This document shows, one piece after another, positions 6,394-13,473 of a DNA stretch of 17,282 bases. How positions within the stretch are numbered: the first letter of the stretch is position 1; each line of letters begins with the position of its first letter. The stretch comes from DASUGM01 sp036274055 (GTDB lineage: Bacteria > Acidobacteriota > Vicinamibacteria > Vicinamibacterales > SCN-69-37): contig DASUGM010000313.1 in assembly GCA_036274055.1 (NCBI GenBank), forward strand, positions 1-17,282, in the 5' to 3' direction. Made by a program: the position numbers and the translations under genes. The notes beneath the pieces are model-generated. The model was not told the origin of the DNA, searched no databases, and saw only the letters and a list, made by a program, of their open reading frames with translations.

Positions 6394-9066
6394 ATGCTCA
6401 GCCGTCGAACCGTCGTCTGCCTGTTCCTCGCCTGCGGCGCCTGGGCGGGCATGCCGCGCGCGCAGGCGCTCCCCTATCGCGATGCGCGTCTGCCCGTCGC
6501 CGATCGCGTCCGCGACCTGCTCGGCCGGATGACGCTCGAAGAAAAGTTCTGGCAGCTGTTCATGCTCCCAGGCGATCTCGACACGCCGGCCAACGATTAC
6601 TCGCACGGCATCTTCGGCCTGCAGATTTCCGTCGCGCCCCGCGAGACGTCTGGCGGACCCGGCCATGATCCGACGCCCGACGCCGCCGCACGCGCGCACG
6701 CCGATCGCATCAACGCGATCCAGCGCTACTTCGTCGAGAAGACGCGCCTCGCCATTCCGATCATCCCGTTCGAGGAAGCGGTGCACGGCCTCGCCCGCGA
6801 CGGCGCGACGATGTTCCCGGCCGCGATTGCCATGGCCGCGAGCTGGGACACGACGCTGGTCTCGCGCATCGCGCAGGCGATCGCCCGCGAGACCGGCAGC
6901 CGCGGTATCCGCCAGGTGCTGTCTCCGGTGATCAACATCGCCGACGACGTCCGTTGGGGCCGCGTCGAGGAGACCTACGGCGAAGATCCGTTCATGAACG
7001 CGGAAATGGGCACCGCGTTCATCGACGCGTTCGAGCGCGCCGGCATCATCACCACGCCCAAGCATCTCGTCGCCAACGTCGGTGAAGGCGGCCGTGACAG
7101 CTACCCCATCGATCACAGCGAGCGACTGCTGTTCGAGCGCTACCTGCCGCCGTTCGCCGCCGCGATCGCGCGCGGGCGCGCGCGATCGATCATGACCGCC
7201 TACAACTCGGTGGACGGAACGCCGGCGACGCAGAACGCGCGGCTGATGAACGGGATCGTGAAGAACGAGTGGGGCTTCACGGGCTTCGTGATCTCGGACG
7301 CGTCGGCCACCGGCGGCGCGACGGTCCTGCACATGACCGAGCCCAACACGCCGGAGGCGACGCGCCATGCCTTCGAGTCCGGCCTCGACGTCGTTTTTCA
7401 ATCGCAGTACGGCCAGCAGCGCCCGTATCTCGATGCGTTTCAACGCGGGCTGATTCCGCAACCCGTAATCGACGCGGCGGTCGCGCGAGTGCTGCGCGCG
7501 AAATTCGAGCTCGGCCTGTTCGAGCAGCCATACGTCGACGCGGCCGCGGCCGCGTCCGCCAACGGCAGCGCCGAACACCTCGCGCTGGCCCGCTCCGCCG
7601 CTGCGGCGTCGATGGTGCTCCTGCGCAATGACCGTGGCACGCTGCCGCTCGCGAAGACGCTGACGAGCCTCGCCGTGATCGGCGTCGACGCCGAGGAAGG
7701 CCGGCTCGGCGGCTACAGCGGCCCGGGCGTCCGCAAGATTTCGATGCTCGACGGGCTGCGGGCGAAGCTCGGCGCCTCGCGCGTGGCCTATGCGCCAGGA
7801 CCGGGCCGGCTGATCACGACGACCGTGACCGTGCCGGCCGAGGCGCTGTCGTCGCCCGGCGCCAACGGCGCGCAAGCGCGCGGACTCGCCGGCGAGTACT
7901 TCGACAACAACCGATTCGACGGCGTGCCGCGCTTGACACGTACCGACCCGCGGATCGACTTTCGCTGGACGCTGAATTCTCCCGGCCGCGGGATCCCGTT
8001 CGACTGGTACTCCGCGCGCTGGACAGGCTCGATCACCGCGCCGGCATCCGGCGTCGCGCGCATCGGCATCGAAGGCAATGACGGCTACCGCCTCTATCTC
8101 GACGGCGCGTTGACGATCGACAACTGGATCAAGAAGTCCTACGGCACGACGCTCGCCGACGCCGCGTGGGCGCCGGGCTCGACCCATCAGATCCGGCTCG
8201 AGTATTTCGAAAGCACCGGAAACGCGAGGCTCAAGCTGGTCTGGGACGCGGGCGTCACCGACGACAGCGCCGCGAAGATCGACGCCGCCGCGGCCCTCGC
8301 CGGACAAAGCGCCGCGGCAATCATCGTCGCCGGCGTCGAGGAGGGCGAGTTTCGCGATCGCGCCTACCTGAAGTTGCCGGGCGCGCAGGAAGAATTGATC
8401 CGGCGCGTCGCCGCCACCGGCACTCCCACGATTGTCGTCATCGTCGGTGGCAGCGCGGTGACGATGTCGGCGTGGATCGATGAGGCCGACGCGATCGTCG
8501 ACGCCTGGTATCCCGGCGAGCAAGGCGGCGCGGCTCTGGCCGACGTGCTGTTCGGCGATGCGAATCCCGCCGGCCGGCTGCCGATCACCTTTCCGATGTC
8601 CGAGGGCCAGCTGCCGCTCTCGTACAACCACAAGCCCACCGGCCGCGGCGATGACTACCTGGATCTCACGGGGATGCCCCTCTTTCCGTTCGGCTTCGGG
8701 CTGAGCTACACGACCTTCGAGTATTCGGCGCTGCAGATCGAGCCGGCGGTGATCGGGCCGGCGGGCCGTGCGACGATCCGCTGCCGCGTCCGCAACACCG
8801 GCACGCGTGCCGGCGACGAAGTCGTGCAGCTCTACCTGCGCGACGTGCTCGCCAGCGTCGCCCGACCGATCATGGAATTGAAGGGATTCACCCGGGTCGC
8901 GTTGGCGCCGGGCGCGTCGACGGAGATCACGTTTACGATTGGAGCAGAAGCGCTGCGGATGCTGGACCGCGACATGCATTGGGTGGTCGAGCCCGGTCTC
9001 TTCCGCGTGATGATCGGCGCAACGTCGAAAGACATCCGGCTCCGCGGCGAGCTGACGGTGAAATAG
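6394..9066 (+). CDS. Secreted GH3 beta-glycosidase with PA14 domain
   Basis: Predicted exported glycoside hydrolase family 3 enzyme, 890 aa from the ATG at 6394. A signal peptide ends around MPRAQA (about residue 25). The TIM-barrel domain has KH (223-224) and GFVISDAS, with Asp302 as candidate nucleophile. The second alpha/beta domain is interrupted by a PA14 domain (about 497-624, GEYFDNNRFDG to RLKLVWD). It resumes at IIVAGVEEGEFRDR, where Glu652 is the candidate acid/base. A fibronectin III-like domain closes the protein. PA14 in GH3 enzymes often shapes the substrate pocket. Likely substrates are beta-glucosides or beta-xylosides; sequence alone does not decide. A GTG at 6346 is in frame but would put 16 residues before the signal peptide, so I reject it. 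Confidence 0.93.
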   Translation: MLSRRTVVCLFLACGAWAGMPRAQALPYRDARLPVADRVRDLLGRMTLEEKFWQLFMLPGDLDTPANDYSHGIFGLQISVAPRETSGGPGHDPTPDAAARAHADRINAIQRYFVEKTRLAIPIIPFEEAVHGLARDGATMFPAAIAMAASWDTTLVSRIAQAIARETGSRGIRQVLSPVINIADDVRWGRVEETYGEDPFMNAEMGTAFIDAFERAGIITTPKHLVANVGEGGRDSYPIDHSERLLFERYLPPFAAAIARGRARSIMTAYNSVDGTPATQNARLMNGIVKNEWGFTGFVISDASATGGATVLHMTEPNTPEATRHAFESGLDVVFQSQYGQQRPYLDAFQRGLIPQPVIDAAVARVLRAKFELGLFEQPYVDAAAAASANGSAEHLALARSAAAASMVLLRNDRGTLPLAKTLTSLAVIGVDAEEGRLGGYSGPGVRKISMLDGLRAKLGASRVAYAPGPGRLITTTVTVPAEALSSPGANGAQARGLAGEYFDNNRFDGVPRLTRTDPRIDFRWTLNSPGRGIPFDWYSARWTGSITAPASGVARIGIEGNDGYRLYLDGALTIDNWIKKSYGTTLADAAWAPGSTHQIRLEYFESTGNARLKLVWDAGVTDDSAAKIDAAAALAGQSAAAIIVAGVEEGEFRDRAYLKLPGAQEELIRRVAATGTPTIVVIVGGSAVTMSAWIDEADAIVDAWYPGEQGGAALADVLFGDANPAGRLPITFPMSEGQLPLSYNHKPTGRGDDYLDLTGMPLFPFGFGLSYTTFEYSALQIEPAVIGPAGRATIRCRVRNTGTRAGDEVVQLYLRDVLASVARPIMELKGFTRVALAPGASTEITFTIGAEALRMLDRDMHWVVEPGLFRVMIGATSKDIRLRGELTVK

Positions 9067-9069
9067 ATC

Positions 9070-9603
9070 ATGGCGCACACGATCGAACGGGCCACCAGCG
9101 CGCGGTCGAAATGCCGCGGCTGCGGCGAGCGGATTGCGAACGGAGATCTCCGGCTCGGCGAGCGTCTACCGAATCCCTTCGGTGACGAGGGCCAGGAGAT
9201 GACGCACTGGTTTCATCTCGTCTGCGCCGCGTATCGCCGGCCGCAGGCGTTCCTCGACGCGCTGGCCGCGACCGAAGCGCCCATCGACGATCGTGAGACG
9301 CTCGAACGTGAAGCCAGGGCGGGCGTGCAATTTCACCGCTTGCCCCGCTGTAACGCCGCCGAACGCGCCGCCACCGGCCGCGCCGCGTGCCGGCAGTGCA
9401 AGGCCCCGATCGCGAAGGACAGCTGGCGGATCTCGCTCCTCTACTACGAGGACGGACGGTTCTCGCCGTCCGGTTACGTGCATCCGACATGCGCGGCCGC
9501 TTTCTTCGAGACCGCCGACATCATGCCGCGAGTGCGGCGCTTTTCACCGGCGCTTGGCGAGGCGGACTTCGCGGAGATTCAGAAGGAGATCGGCGCGGTG
9601 TAG
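9070..9603 (+). CDS. Double PARP-type zinc-finger protein
   Basis: A 177-aa protein with two fingers of the PARP/DNA-ligase III type. Finger 1: Cys15, Cys18 (CRGC), an LRLGE strand, then His49 and Cys52 (WFHLVC). Finger 2: Cys107, Cys110 (CRQC), WRISL, then His138 and Cys141 (HPTC). In eukaryotes this zinc finger recognises nicks and DNA ends; there is no ADP-ribosyltransferase or ligase domain here. A GGTGA ribosome-binding site lies eight bases upstream, inside the end of the GH3 gene. The 3-nt gap suggests co-transcription with GH3, although the functions look unrelated. A DNA-damage role is inference from the finger family. Confidence 0.8.
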   Translation: MAHTIERATSARSKCRGCGERIANGDLRLGERLPNPFGDEGQEMTHWFHLVCAAYRRPQAFLDALAATEAPIDDRETLEREARAGVQFHRLPRCNAAERAATGRAACRQCKAPIAKDSWRISLLYYEDGRFSPSGYVHPTCAAAFFETADIMPRVRRFSPALGEADFAEIQKEIGAV

Positions 9604-9610
9604 GCCGGGC

Positions 9611-10318
9611 TCACGCCCCGCCCCGGCACACACCCGTCAACGTCGTCGTCGGCGCGTCGTGCCAGGCCGCGGCCAGATCTGCGTCGTCGCGGTAGACGCG
9701 GTTCGGCAGCAGGCGGGCTTCGACCTCGAGCGACACGCTCACAGCCCCGAACGGATCCGGCGACACCACGACGATTTCACCGCCGTCGCCGGCGATGTGA
9801 TGGCCGAACGCGTCCTGGGCTTCCGTCCAGCCATTGCAGAAGGTCAGCGAGATGAGATCGGCGAGGCGGAGGAAGGCGTAGTCGCGGTGGAGATCCTCGA
9901 GTGACACGGCGGCCGCGGCCGCGTACTTGGCGCGGAGAACGGCCTGCGCCGCGAAGAACGGCGCCCAGTCCACATCGGCGCGAAAGCGATCGAAGATGAC
10001 GATCGAGTGCTCGGCCACGAGCGCCGCCGCGAATGGATCGTCAGCGAGCCGGTTGACGCCGCGCGGCCAGACGCCGCGGCGAGCGTCCATTGGCAGGGTG
10101 ATGAAATCGGCGATGCGGCCGTCAGCCAGGCGCATCGGCGACGCGTCCACTTCAGTCCAGCCGTTGTCGTGCTGTTCGATGGCGTGCAGGATCGAGTCGC
10201 GCCGCGGATGATCGGCGAGGCCGCCGGTCGCCCACGGCTCCATGATCCGCCGCGCGAGCGCGGCGTGCGCCGGTTGAGTGATCAGGTGCAGAGTGCCGCC
10301 TGCGGGCCGGACGATCAT
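9611..10318 (-). CDS. DUF3891 family protein
   Basis: A 235-aa protein that matches my memory of the DUF3891 family: MIVRP start, LITQPAHAALA, then ILHAIEQHDNGW, and LRLADLISL later. Conserved polar residues His18, His45, His50-Asp51 and Asp154 are arranged like an HD-type metal site; that reading is inference. It has no signal peptide. It lies 24 nt downstream of the Cys-repeat gene on the same strand, so the two may be co-transcribed. It is convergent with the zinc-finger gene, with only seven bases between stops. Biochemical function is unknown for the family as far as I know. Confidence 0.8.
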   Translation of the reverse strand: MIVRPAGGTLHLITQPAHAALARRIMEPWATGGLADHPRRDSILHAIEQHDNGWTEVDASPMRLADGRIADFITLPMDARRGVWPRGVNRLADDPFAAALVAEHSIVIFDRFRADVDWAPFFAAQAVLRAKYAAAAAVSLEDLHRDYAFLRLADLISLTFCNGWTEAQDAFGHHIAGDGGEIVVVSPDPFGAVSVSLEVEARLLPNRVYRDDADLAAAWHDAPTTTLTGVCRGGA

Positions 10319-10342
10319 CGTTCAGCGAACGTATCAGAAGCG

Positions 10343-10861
10343 TCAGCGAATTACCCAGACACCGTTGTCGCAGCCAACGGTTTGTCCCGCGCCAGTGATT
10401 GGCGGCGTGCCGAGGCACTGTGGCGTGGGCGGCGGCGGTGTGACGGATGTGCCGCCCGGCGGTGGCGTGGTGCCGCCCGGCAGCGTTGTGCTGCCGCCGC
10501 TGGTCGTACCTGGCGCCATCCACACGCCGTTGATACACGTGTACTGGTTTGCCGGCGGCACGGTGACGCACCCGGCGGCGCGGCCCGGGCCGACGCCGCC
10601 CATCGGCGTCGCTGCGGTCGCGGTCCAGACCGAGTTGACGCACGTCCACGTCGGATCGGGGGCGACCGCGCCGTCGATGCAGCGGCTGCCGAGCGTGATC
10701 GTGGCGCTCCCGGATACGCGCGGATGGAACGACGGCACCTGATCGGGACGCAGCGTGATGACTTCGACCTCAGCACGTCGCGAGTGCGCCAGCAGGAGTC
10801 CGCCCGTCCATGCGAGTGCCGCTGCCAGCACGAGCAGCAAGAGACGACGCTTGCCTGGCAT
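10343..10861 (-). CDS. Membrane-anchored Cys/Trp repeat protein
   Basis: A 172-aa protein with a basic N-terminus and a hydrophobic segment (about 7-25) that acts as signal or anchor. The outer part has three degenerate repeats of the form C-x(10-14)-C-x-N-x-V-W: Cys61/Cys74-VNSVW, Cys98/Cys109-INGVW and Cys149/Cys164-DNGVW. A Gly/Thr/Pro-rich linker (about 118-148) separates repeats two and three. Each repeat would allow one disulphide, so this looks like a small extracytoplasmic binding module. I do not recognise a named family. The start ATG at 10861 gives a clean signal sequence; the alternative frame on the same strand is a shadow. Confidence 0.65.
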   Translation of the reverse strand: MPGKRRLLLLVLAAALAWTGGLLLAHSRRAEVEVITLRPDQVPSFHPRVSGSATITLGSRCIDGAVAPDPTWTCVNSVWTATAATPMGGVGPGRAAGCVTVPPANQYTCINGVWMAPGTTSGGSTTLPGGTTPPPGGTSVTPPPPTPQCLGTPPITGAGQTVGCDNGVWVIR

Positions 10862-10899
10862 CTCAACATGAGCTGCAAGGCATGTACCTCGGCTGACGT

Positions 10900-11406
10900 C
10901 TACAGGAAGCGCTGATCGTCGGCCGAAGGTCCGTAGATCGACGGCACTTTGGCGTCGAGCAAGCGCAGGTACACCGTCAACTGTCCCCGATGGTGCGCCC
11001 AGTGGTTGATGGTGTCGCGAATCACGATGTGCCGCGGATCTTCAGCGGCGACATGACCGCCCGCCAGCAACTTCCACTTCGTCGTGAGGATGTAGTGATC
11101 GTCGCGTTTTCGCAGCGACTCATACGCCTTGGCGAGCAGTTGATCGTGCACGGCGACGAGCTGGTCCATGGCCGGCGGCTTGTACTGGCCGCCGCCGGCC
11201 GGCGGGGCGACGTCAAGCTCGTCCTGGTCGATGATGAGCGAAAACCACGACGGCATCGATGCCACCAGTCCAGCCAGACGACCGAAAGGCATCGACTTGG
11301 CGTGGGGCTTCCAGTCGTCCTTGCCTTGCGGCACTTCGGCGAGTACCCTGCGCGTCCGCGGGGCTTCGCGTTCCAGTTCGGCGATGAATTGATCGATGAG
11401 GGTCAT
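10900..11406 (-). CDS. DinB-like four-helix protein
   Basis: A 168-aa protein with the DinB/YfiT-like metal-dependent bundle signature: WKPHAKSMPFGRLAGLVA near the N-terminus and INHWAHHRGQLTVYLR near the C-terminus. The usual site has three His. The two in the C-terminal motif are present, but the first (normally in an LAxHxA context) is Leu47 (codon CTG), so metal binding may be altered. The start at 11406 is preferred over 11445 because the extra 13 residues are not family-like. Members are often thiol-dependent transferases or stress proteins; the role here is unknown. It is divergent from the VOC gene with 60 bp between starts. Confidence 0.85.
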   Translation of the reverse strand: MTLIDQFIAELEREAPRTRRVLAEVPQGKDDWKPHAKSMPFGRLAGLVASMPSWFSLIIDQDELDVAPPAGGGQYKPPAMDQLVAVHDQLLAKAYESLRKRDDHYILTTKWKLLAGGHVAAEDPRHIVIRDTINHWAHHRGQLTVYLRLLDAKVPSIYGPSADDQRFL

Positions 11407-11466
11407 GATTTCGAGTCTATACTCCGCGCATCCTTGATTCCGCACTCATCTACGGGAGACTGAGCT
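11407..11466. promoter_or_regulatory. Divergent promoter region, DinB / VOC
   Basis: Sixty bases between two divergent starts. On the plus strand GGGAG (11454-11458) sits eight bases before the ATG of the VOC gene. On the minus strand a tatagact sequence lies close to the DinB start and could be a -10 box of a short-leader transcript. Box assignment is tentative. Confidence 0.45.
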
Positions 11467-12654
11467 ATGAGCGACGCGCTGACGAAACTCTTCAGTGATT
11501 TTGATCGGAGCCTGCTGTCACGGCGCCGGTTGTTGCAGGCGCTCGGCGCCGCCGCCGTGGTTCGCCCGGTGTCGATGTTCGCGCAGGGTCAGTGCGGCGG
11601 CGCGCGCGCCGGCACACCCGAGTGCGACACCACGCCGGCCAAGGCGCCGTTCGCCGCGACCGGCTGGCAGACCGTTTGGCTCGACTACTTCTCGATGCAG
11701 GTCGCCGACTATCAAAAGGAAGCGGCGTACTTCGCGACGCTGATGAACTGGCCGATCCGCAGCGATGACGGCAAGCAGGCGCTGCTCGACATCGGCGACA
11801 TCGGCGGGCTGTTGATTCGCGGCGGCTACACCCCGCCTTCGCCCCCTGCGGGGGCTTCGGCGGGCGCGCCGGCTCGCGGCAATGCCGCGGGCGCTGCAGC
11901 GGCAGCCGGCGGTGCGGCAGGCGGCGGCGCGGCAGGTAGCGGCGCGCCCGGCGGCGGGCGCGGGGGTGGCGGCGGCGGACGCGGACCGCGGATGGCGACG
12001 TTCGACTCGTTCTGCTTCGGCATCGCACCGTGGGACACGAAGAAGGTCGAAGCCGAGTTGAAAGCGCGCGGGTTGAACCCAATCGCCGATCATCGCGGCA
12101 ACGACTTCCAGAGCTTCCACGTGAAAGATCCGAACGGCTGGGATCTGCAGTTGAGCAATGGCTCGCGTCAGAATCGCCGCCGCGGCCCGGCCAACGCCAA
12201 GATGGTCGCGCCGGCGCCGTTCGACAAGACCGCGTGGAAGACGCTCTTCGTCGACCACATCTCGTTCGAGGTCTCGAACTACAAGGAAGCGGTCGCGTTC
12301 TACGAGGCGCTGATCGGCTGGAAGCCCGGCCAGGACGAGGGCAGCCAGAACGAAGTCAAGATCGGCAACTTCGGCGGCGCGATCATCCGCCGCGGCGGCG
12401 GGGGCGGCGGCCGTGGCGCGGCCGCGCCGGATCCGGCGGCGCCGCCGCCGCCGCGGCGCGCCAGCATCGGTCACATCGCGTTCGGGATCACGCCGTGGGA
12501 CGCCGATGCCGTCAAAGCCGAGCTCGACAAGCGCGGCCTCAACGGCCGCGTCGACACCGGCGGCAACGGCGACATCCACACGGCGAAGTACCAGAGCTAC
12601 CACACGACGACGCCGAACGGATTCGATCTGCAGATCAGCAACGTCGTCACGTAG
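11467..12654 (+). CDS. Tat-type exported double VOC (glyoxalase-like) protein
   Basis: A 395-aa protein. The N-terminus SRRRLLQALGAAAVV (18-32) looks like a Tat signal. Two vicinal-oxygen-chelate-type domains follow, about 65-232 and 255-393. Each has matching landmarks: WxxxxxDxxSxxVxxY at the start, IGxxGGxxIR in the middle, then FGIxPWD, KAELxxRGLN and DPNGWDLQLSN or TPNGFDLQISN at the end. Each domain is split at the same point by a Gly/Ala/Pro/Arg-rich insert (about 122-176 and 310-331). The family includes glyoxalases, dioxygenases and binding proteins; the reaction is not predictable here. A GGGAG site eight bases upstream supports the start. Confidence 0.85.
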   Translation: MSDALTKLFSDFDRSLLSRRRLLQALGAAAVVRPVSMFAQGQCGGARAGTPECDTTPAKAPFAATGWQTVWLDYFSMQVADYQKEAAYFATLMNWPIRSDDGKQALLDIGDIGGLLIRGGYTPPSPPAGASAGAPARGNAAGAAAAAGGAAGGGAAGSGAPGGGRGGGGGGRGPRMATFDSFCFGIAPWDTKKVEAELKARGLNPIADHRGNDFQSFHVKDPNGWDLQLSNGSRQNRRRGPANAKMVAPAPFDKTAWKTLFVDHISFEVSNYKEAVAFYEALIGWKPGQDEGSQNEVKIGNFGGAIIRRGGGGGGRGAAAPDPAAPPPPRRASIGHIAFGITPWDADAVKAELDKRGLNGRVDTGGNGDIHTAKYQSYHTTTPNGFDLQISNVVT

Positions 12655-12667
12655 CGTCCGTGCGCGC

Positions 12668-12753
12668 TGCGCCGGTGCGCCAATGCGCCAGTGCGGGGTC
12701 TCGAGTGCTCCGTCCGGGCACGGGCGCACCGTCGCATTTGGCGCACCGGCGCA
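12668..12753. repeat. Hairpin with iterated tgcgcc units
   Basis: Outer arms tgcgccggtgcgccaa... (from 12668) pair with the 3' arm ending at 12753, with one-base bulges. Each arm is made of repeats of tgcgccNN. It lies directly downstream of the VOC stop and upstream of the toxin-antitoxin pair. It could terminate VOC transcription, but there is no T-tract. It shares design, not sequence, with the hairpins at 51-233 and 16699-17202. Confidence 0.75.
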
Positions 12754-12762
12754 TGGGCCATG

Positions 12763-12804
12763 TTGACCAACTTGACCAACACCGCCGACGATGCTAGCGT
12801 CGTC
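12763..12804 (+). promoter_or_regulatory. Candidate promoter and operator of the toxin-antitoxin pair
   Basis: A direct repeat ttgaccaac (12763 and 12772) supplies a -35-like TTGACC. An 18-bp near-perfect palindrome, gacgatgctagcgtcgtc (12787-12804, one mismatched pair), ends two bases before the first possible antitoxin ATG (12807). Phd-type antitoxins commonly bind palindromes at their own promoter, so this is a plausible autoregulatory site; that is inference. Confidence 0.5.
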
Positions 12805-12806
12805 CG

Positions 12807-13058
12807 ATGGGCCTGACGCTGCGAGCGATGAATCTCTACGACGCCAAGACGCACCTGTCGTCGCTGGTCGATGAGGCGGCGGCGGGCGCCGAGATCATCA
12901 TCGCGAAAAACGGCAAGCCGCTGGCGAAGCTGGTTGGCGTGCGCCCGCCCGCCGGGCGCACGCCCGGGCGGGCCAAAGGCAAGATCCACCTCGGCGCCGA
13001 TTTCGATGCGCCGCTGCCCGACGCGCTCCTGGCCGCGTTCAACGGCCGCGAGCCGTAA
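12807..13058 (+). CDS. Phd/YefM-type antitoxin
   Basis: An 83-aa protein with the Phd/YefM N-terminal signature MNLYDAKTHLSSLVDEAAAG, then EIIIAKNGKPLAKLV. This domain dimerises and binds DNA. The C-terminal tail (KGKIHLGADFDAPLPDALLAAF) is the usual flexible toxin-neutralising segment and is typical of Phd partners of PIN toxins. The start could also be the ATG at 12828, which begins exactly at the conserved motif; neither has a strong ribosome-binding site. The toxin gene follows six bases after the stop. Confidence 0.88.
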   Translation: MGLTLRAMNLYDAKTHLSSLVDEAAAGAEIIIAKNGKPLAKLVGVRPPAGRTPGRAKGKIHLGADFDAPLPDALLAAFNGREP

Positions 13059-13064
13059 TCACGG

Positions 13065-13439
13065 GTGGAGCTCATCCTCGATACCCACGTCATCTTGTGG
13101 TGGCAACGGGACGATCGCCGGCTGAAGAAGGCGGCGCGTGAGGCCATCGCGGCCGCAGACCTCGTCTATGTCAGCGCGGTGTCCGGCTGGGAAGTGATGA
13201 TCAAGATCGCGCTCGGCCGGCTGCGCCTCGACGAGCCGTTTCCGGCGCTGTTGGCGGCCGACGACTTCACCGAACTGCCGCTGACCCTGGCTCACGCCGA
13301 CGTGCTCGGATCGCTGCCGCCGCATCACGGCGATCCGTTCGATCGCGCGATTGTCGCCCAGGCGATCAGCGAACGCGCGACGATCGTCACCCACGATCGG
13401 GCGTTCGCACCCTACGGGGCGCGCGTGATCTGGACCTGA
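13065..13439 (+). CDS. PIN-domain (VapC-like) toxin ribonuclease
   Basis: A 124-aa PIN-domain protein. Acidic metal-binding residues are in place: Asp6 (LDTH), Glu43 (SGWEVMIK), Asp93 (DPFDRAIVAQA) and Asp111 (THDRAF). PIN toxins cut specific RNAs, often tRNA or rRNA, and are inhibited by the cognate antitoxin; the target here is unknown. The start is GTG at 13065, six bases after the antitoxin stop, as expected for coupled translation. The gene is intact and convergent with the hydrolase gene that follows. Confidence 0.9.
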   Translation: MELILDTHVILWWQRDDRRLKKAAREAIAAADLVYVSAVSGWEVMIKIALGRLRLDEPFPALLAADDFTELPLTLAHADVLGSLPPHHGDPFDRAIVAQAISERATIVTHDRAFAPYGARVIWT

Positions 13440-13473
13440 GCTGCGCGCTGGACCTTCGGCAGGCTGGCGCGGC

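Noticed and set aside
6312..6452. Longer N-terminus for the S8 peptidase
   Set aside because: It would overlap the divergent GH3 start, and a good ribosome-binding site precedes the ATG at 6311.
5818..9078. Long minus-strand open frame (1086 codons) opposite the GH3 gene
   Set aside because: Its protein is Arg/Asp/Ala-rich with no domain, while the opposite strand encodes a clear GH3 enzyme. It is a high-GC antisense shadow.
11518..12729. Minus-strand frame opposite the VOC gene
   Set aside because: Low-complexity Arg/Ala/Asp protein without motifs; the plus-strand VOC duplication is clear.
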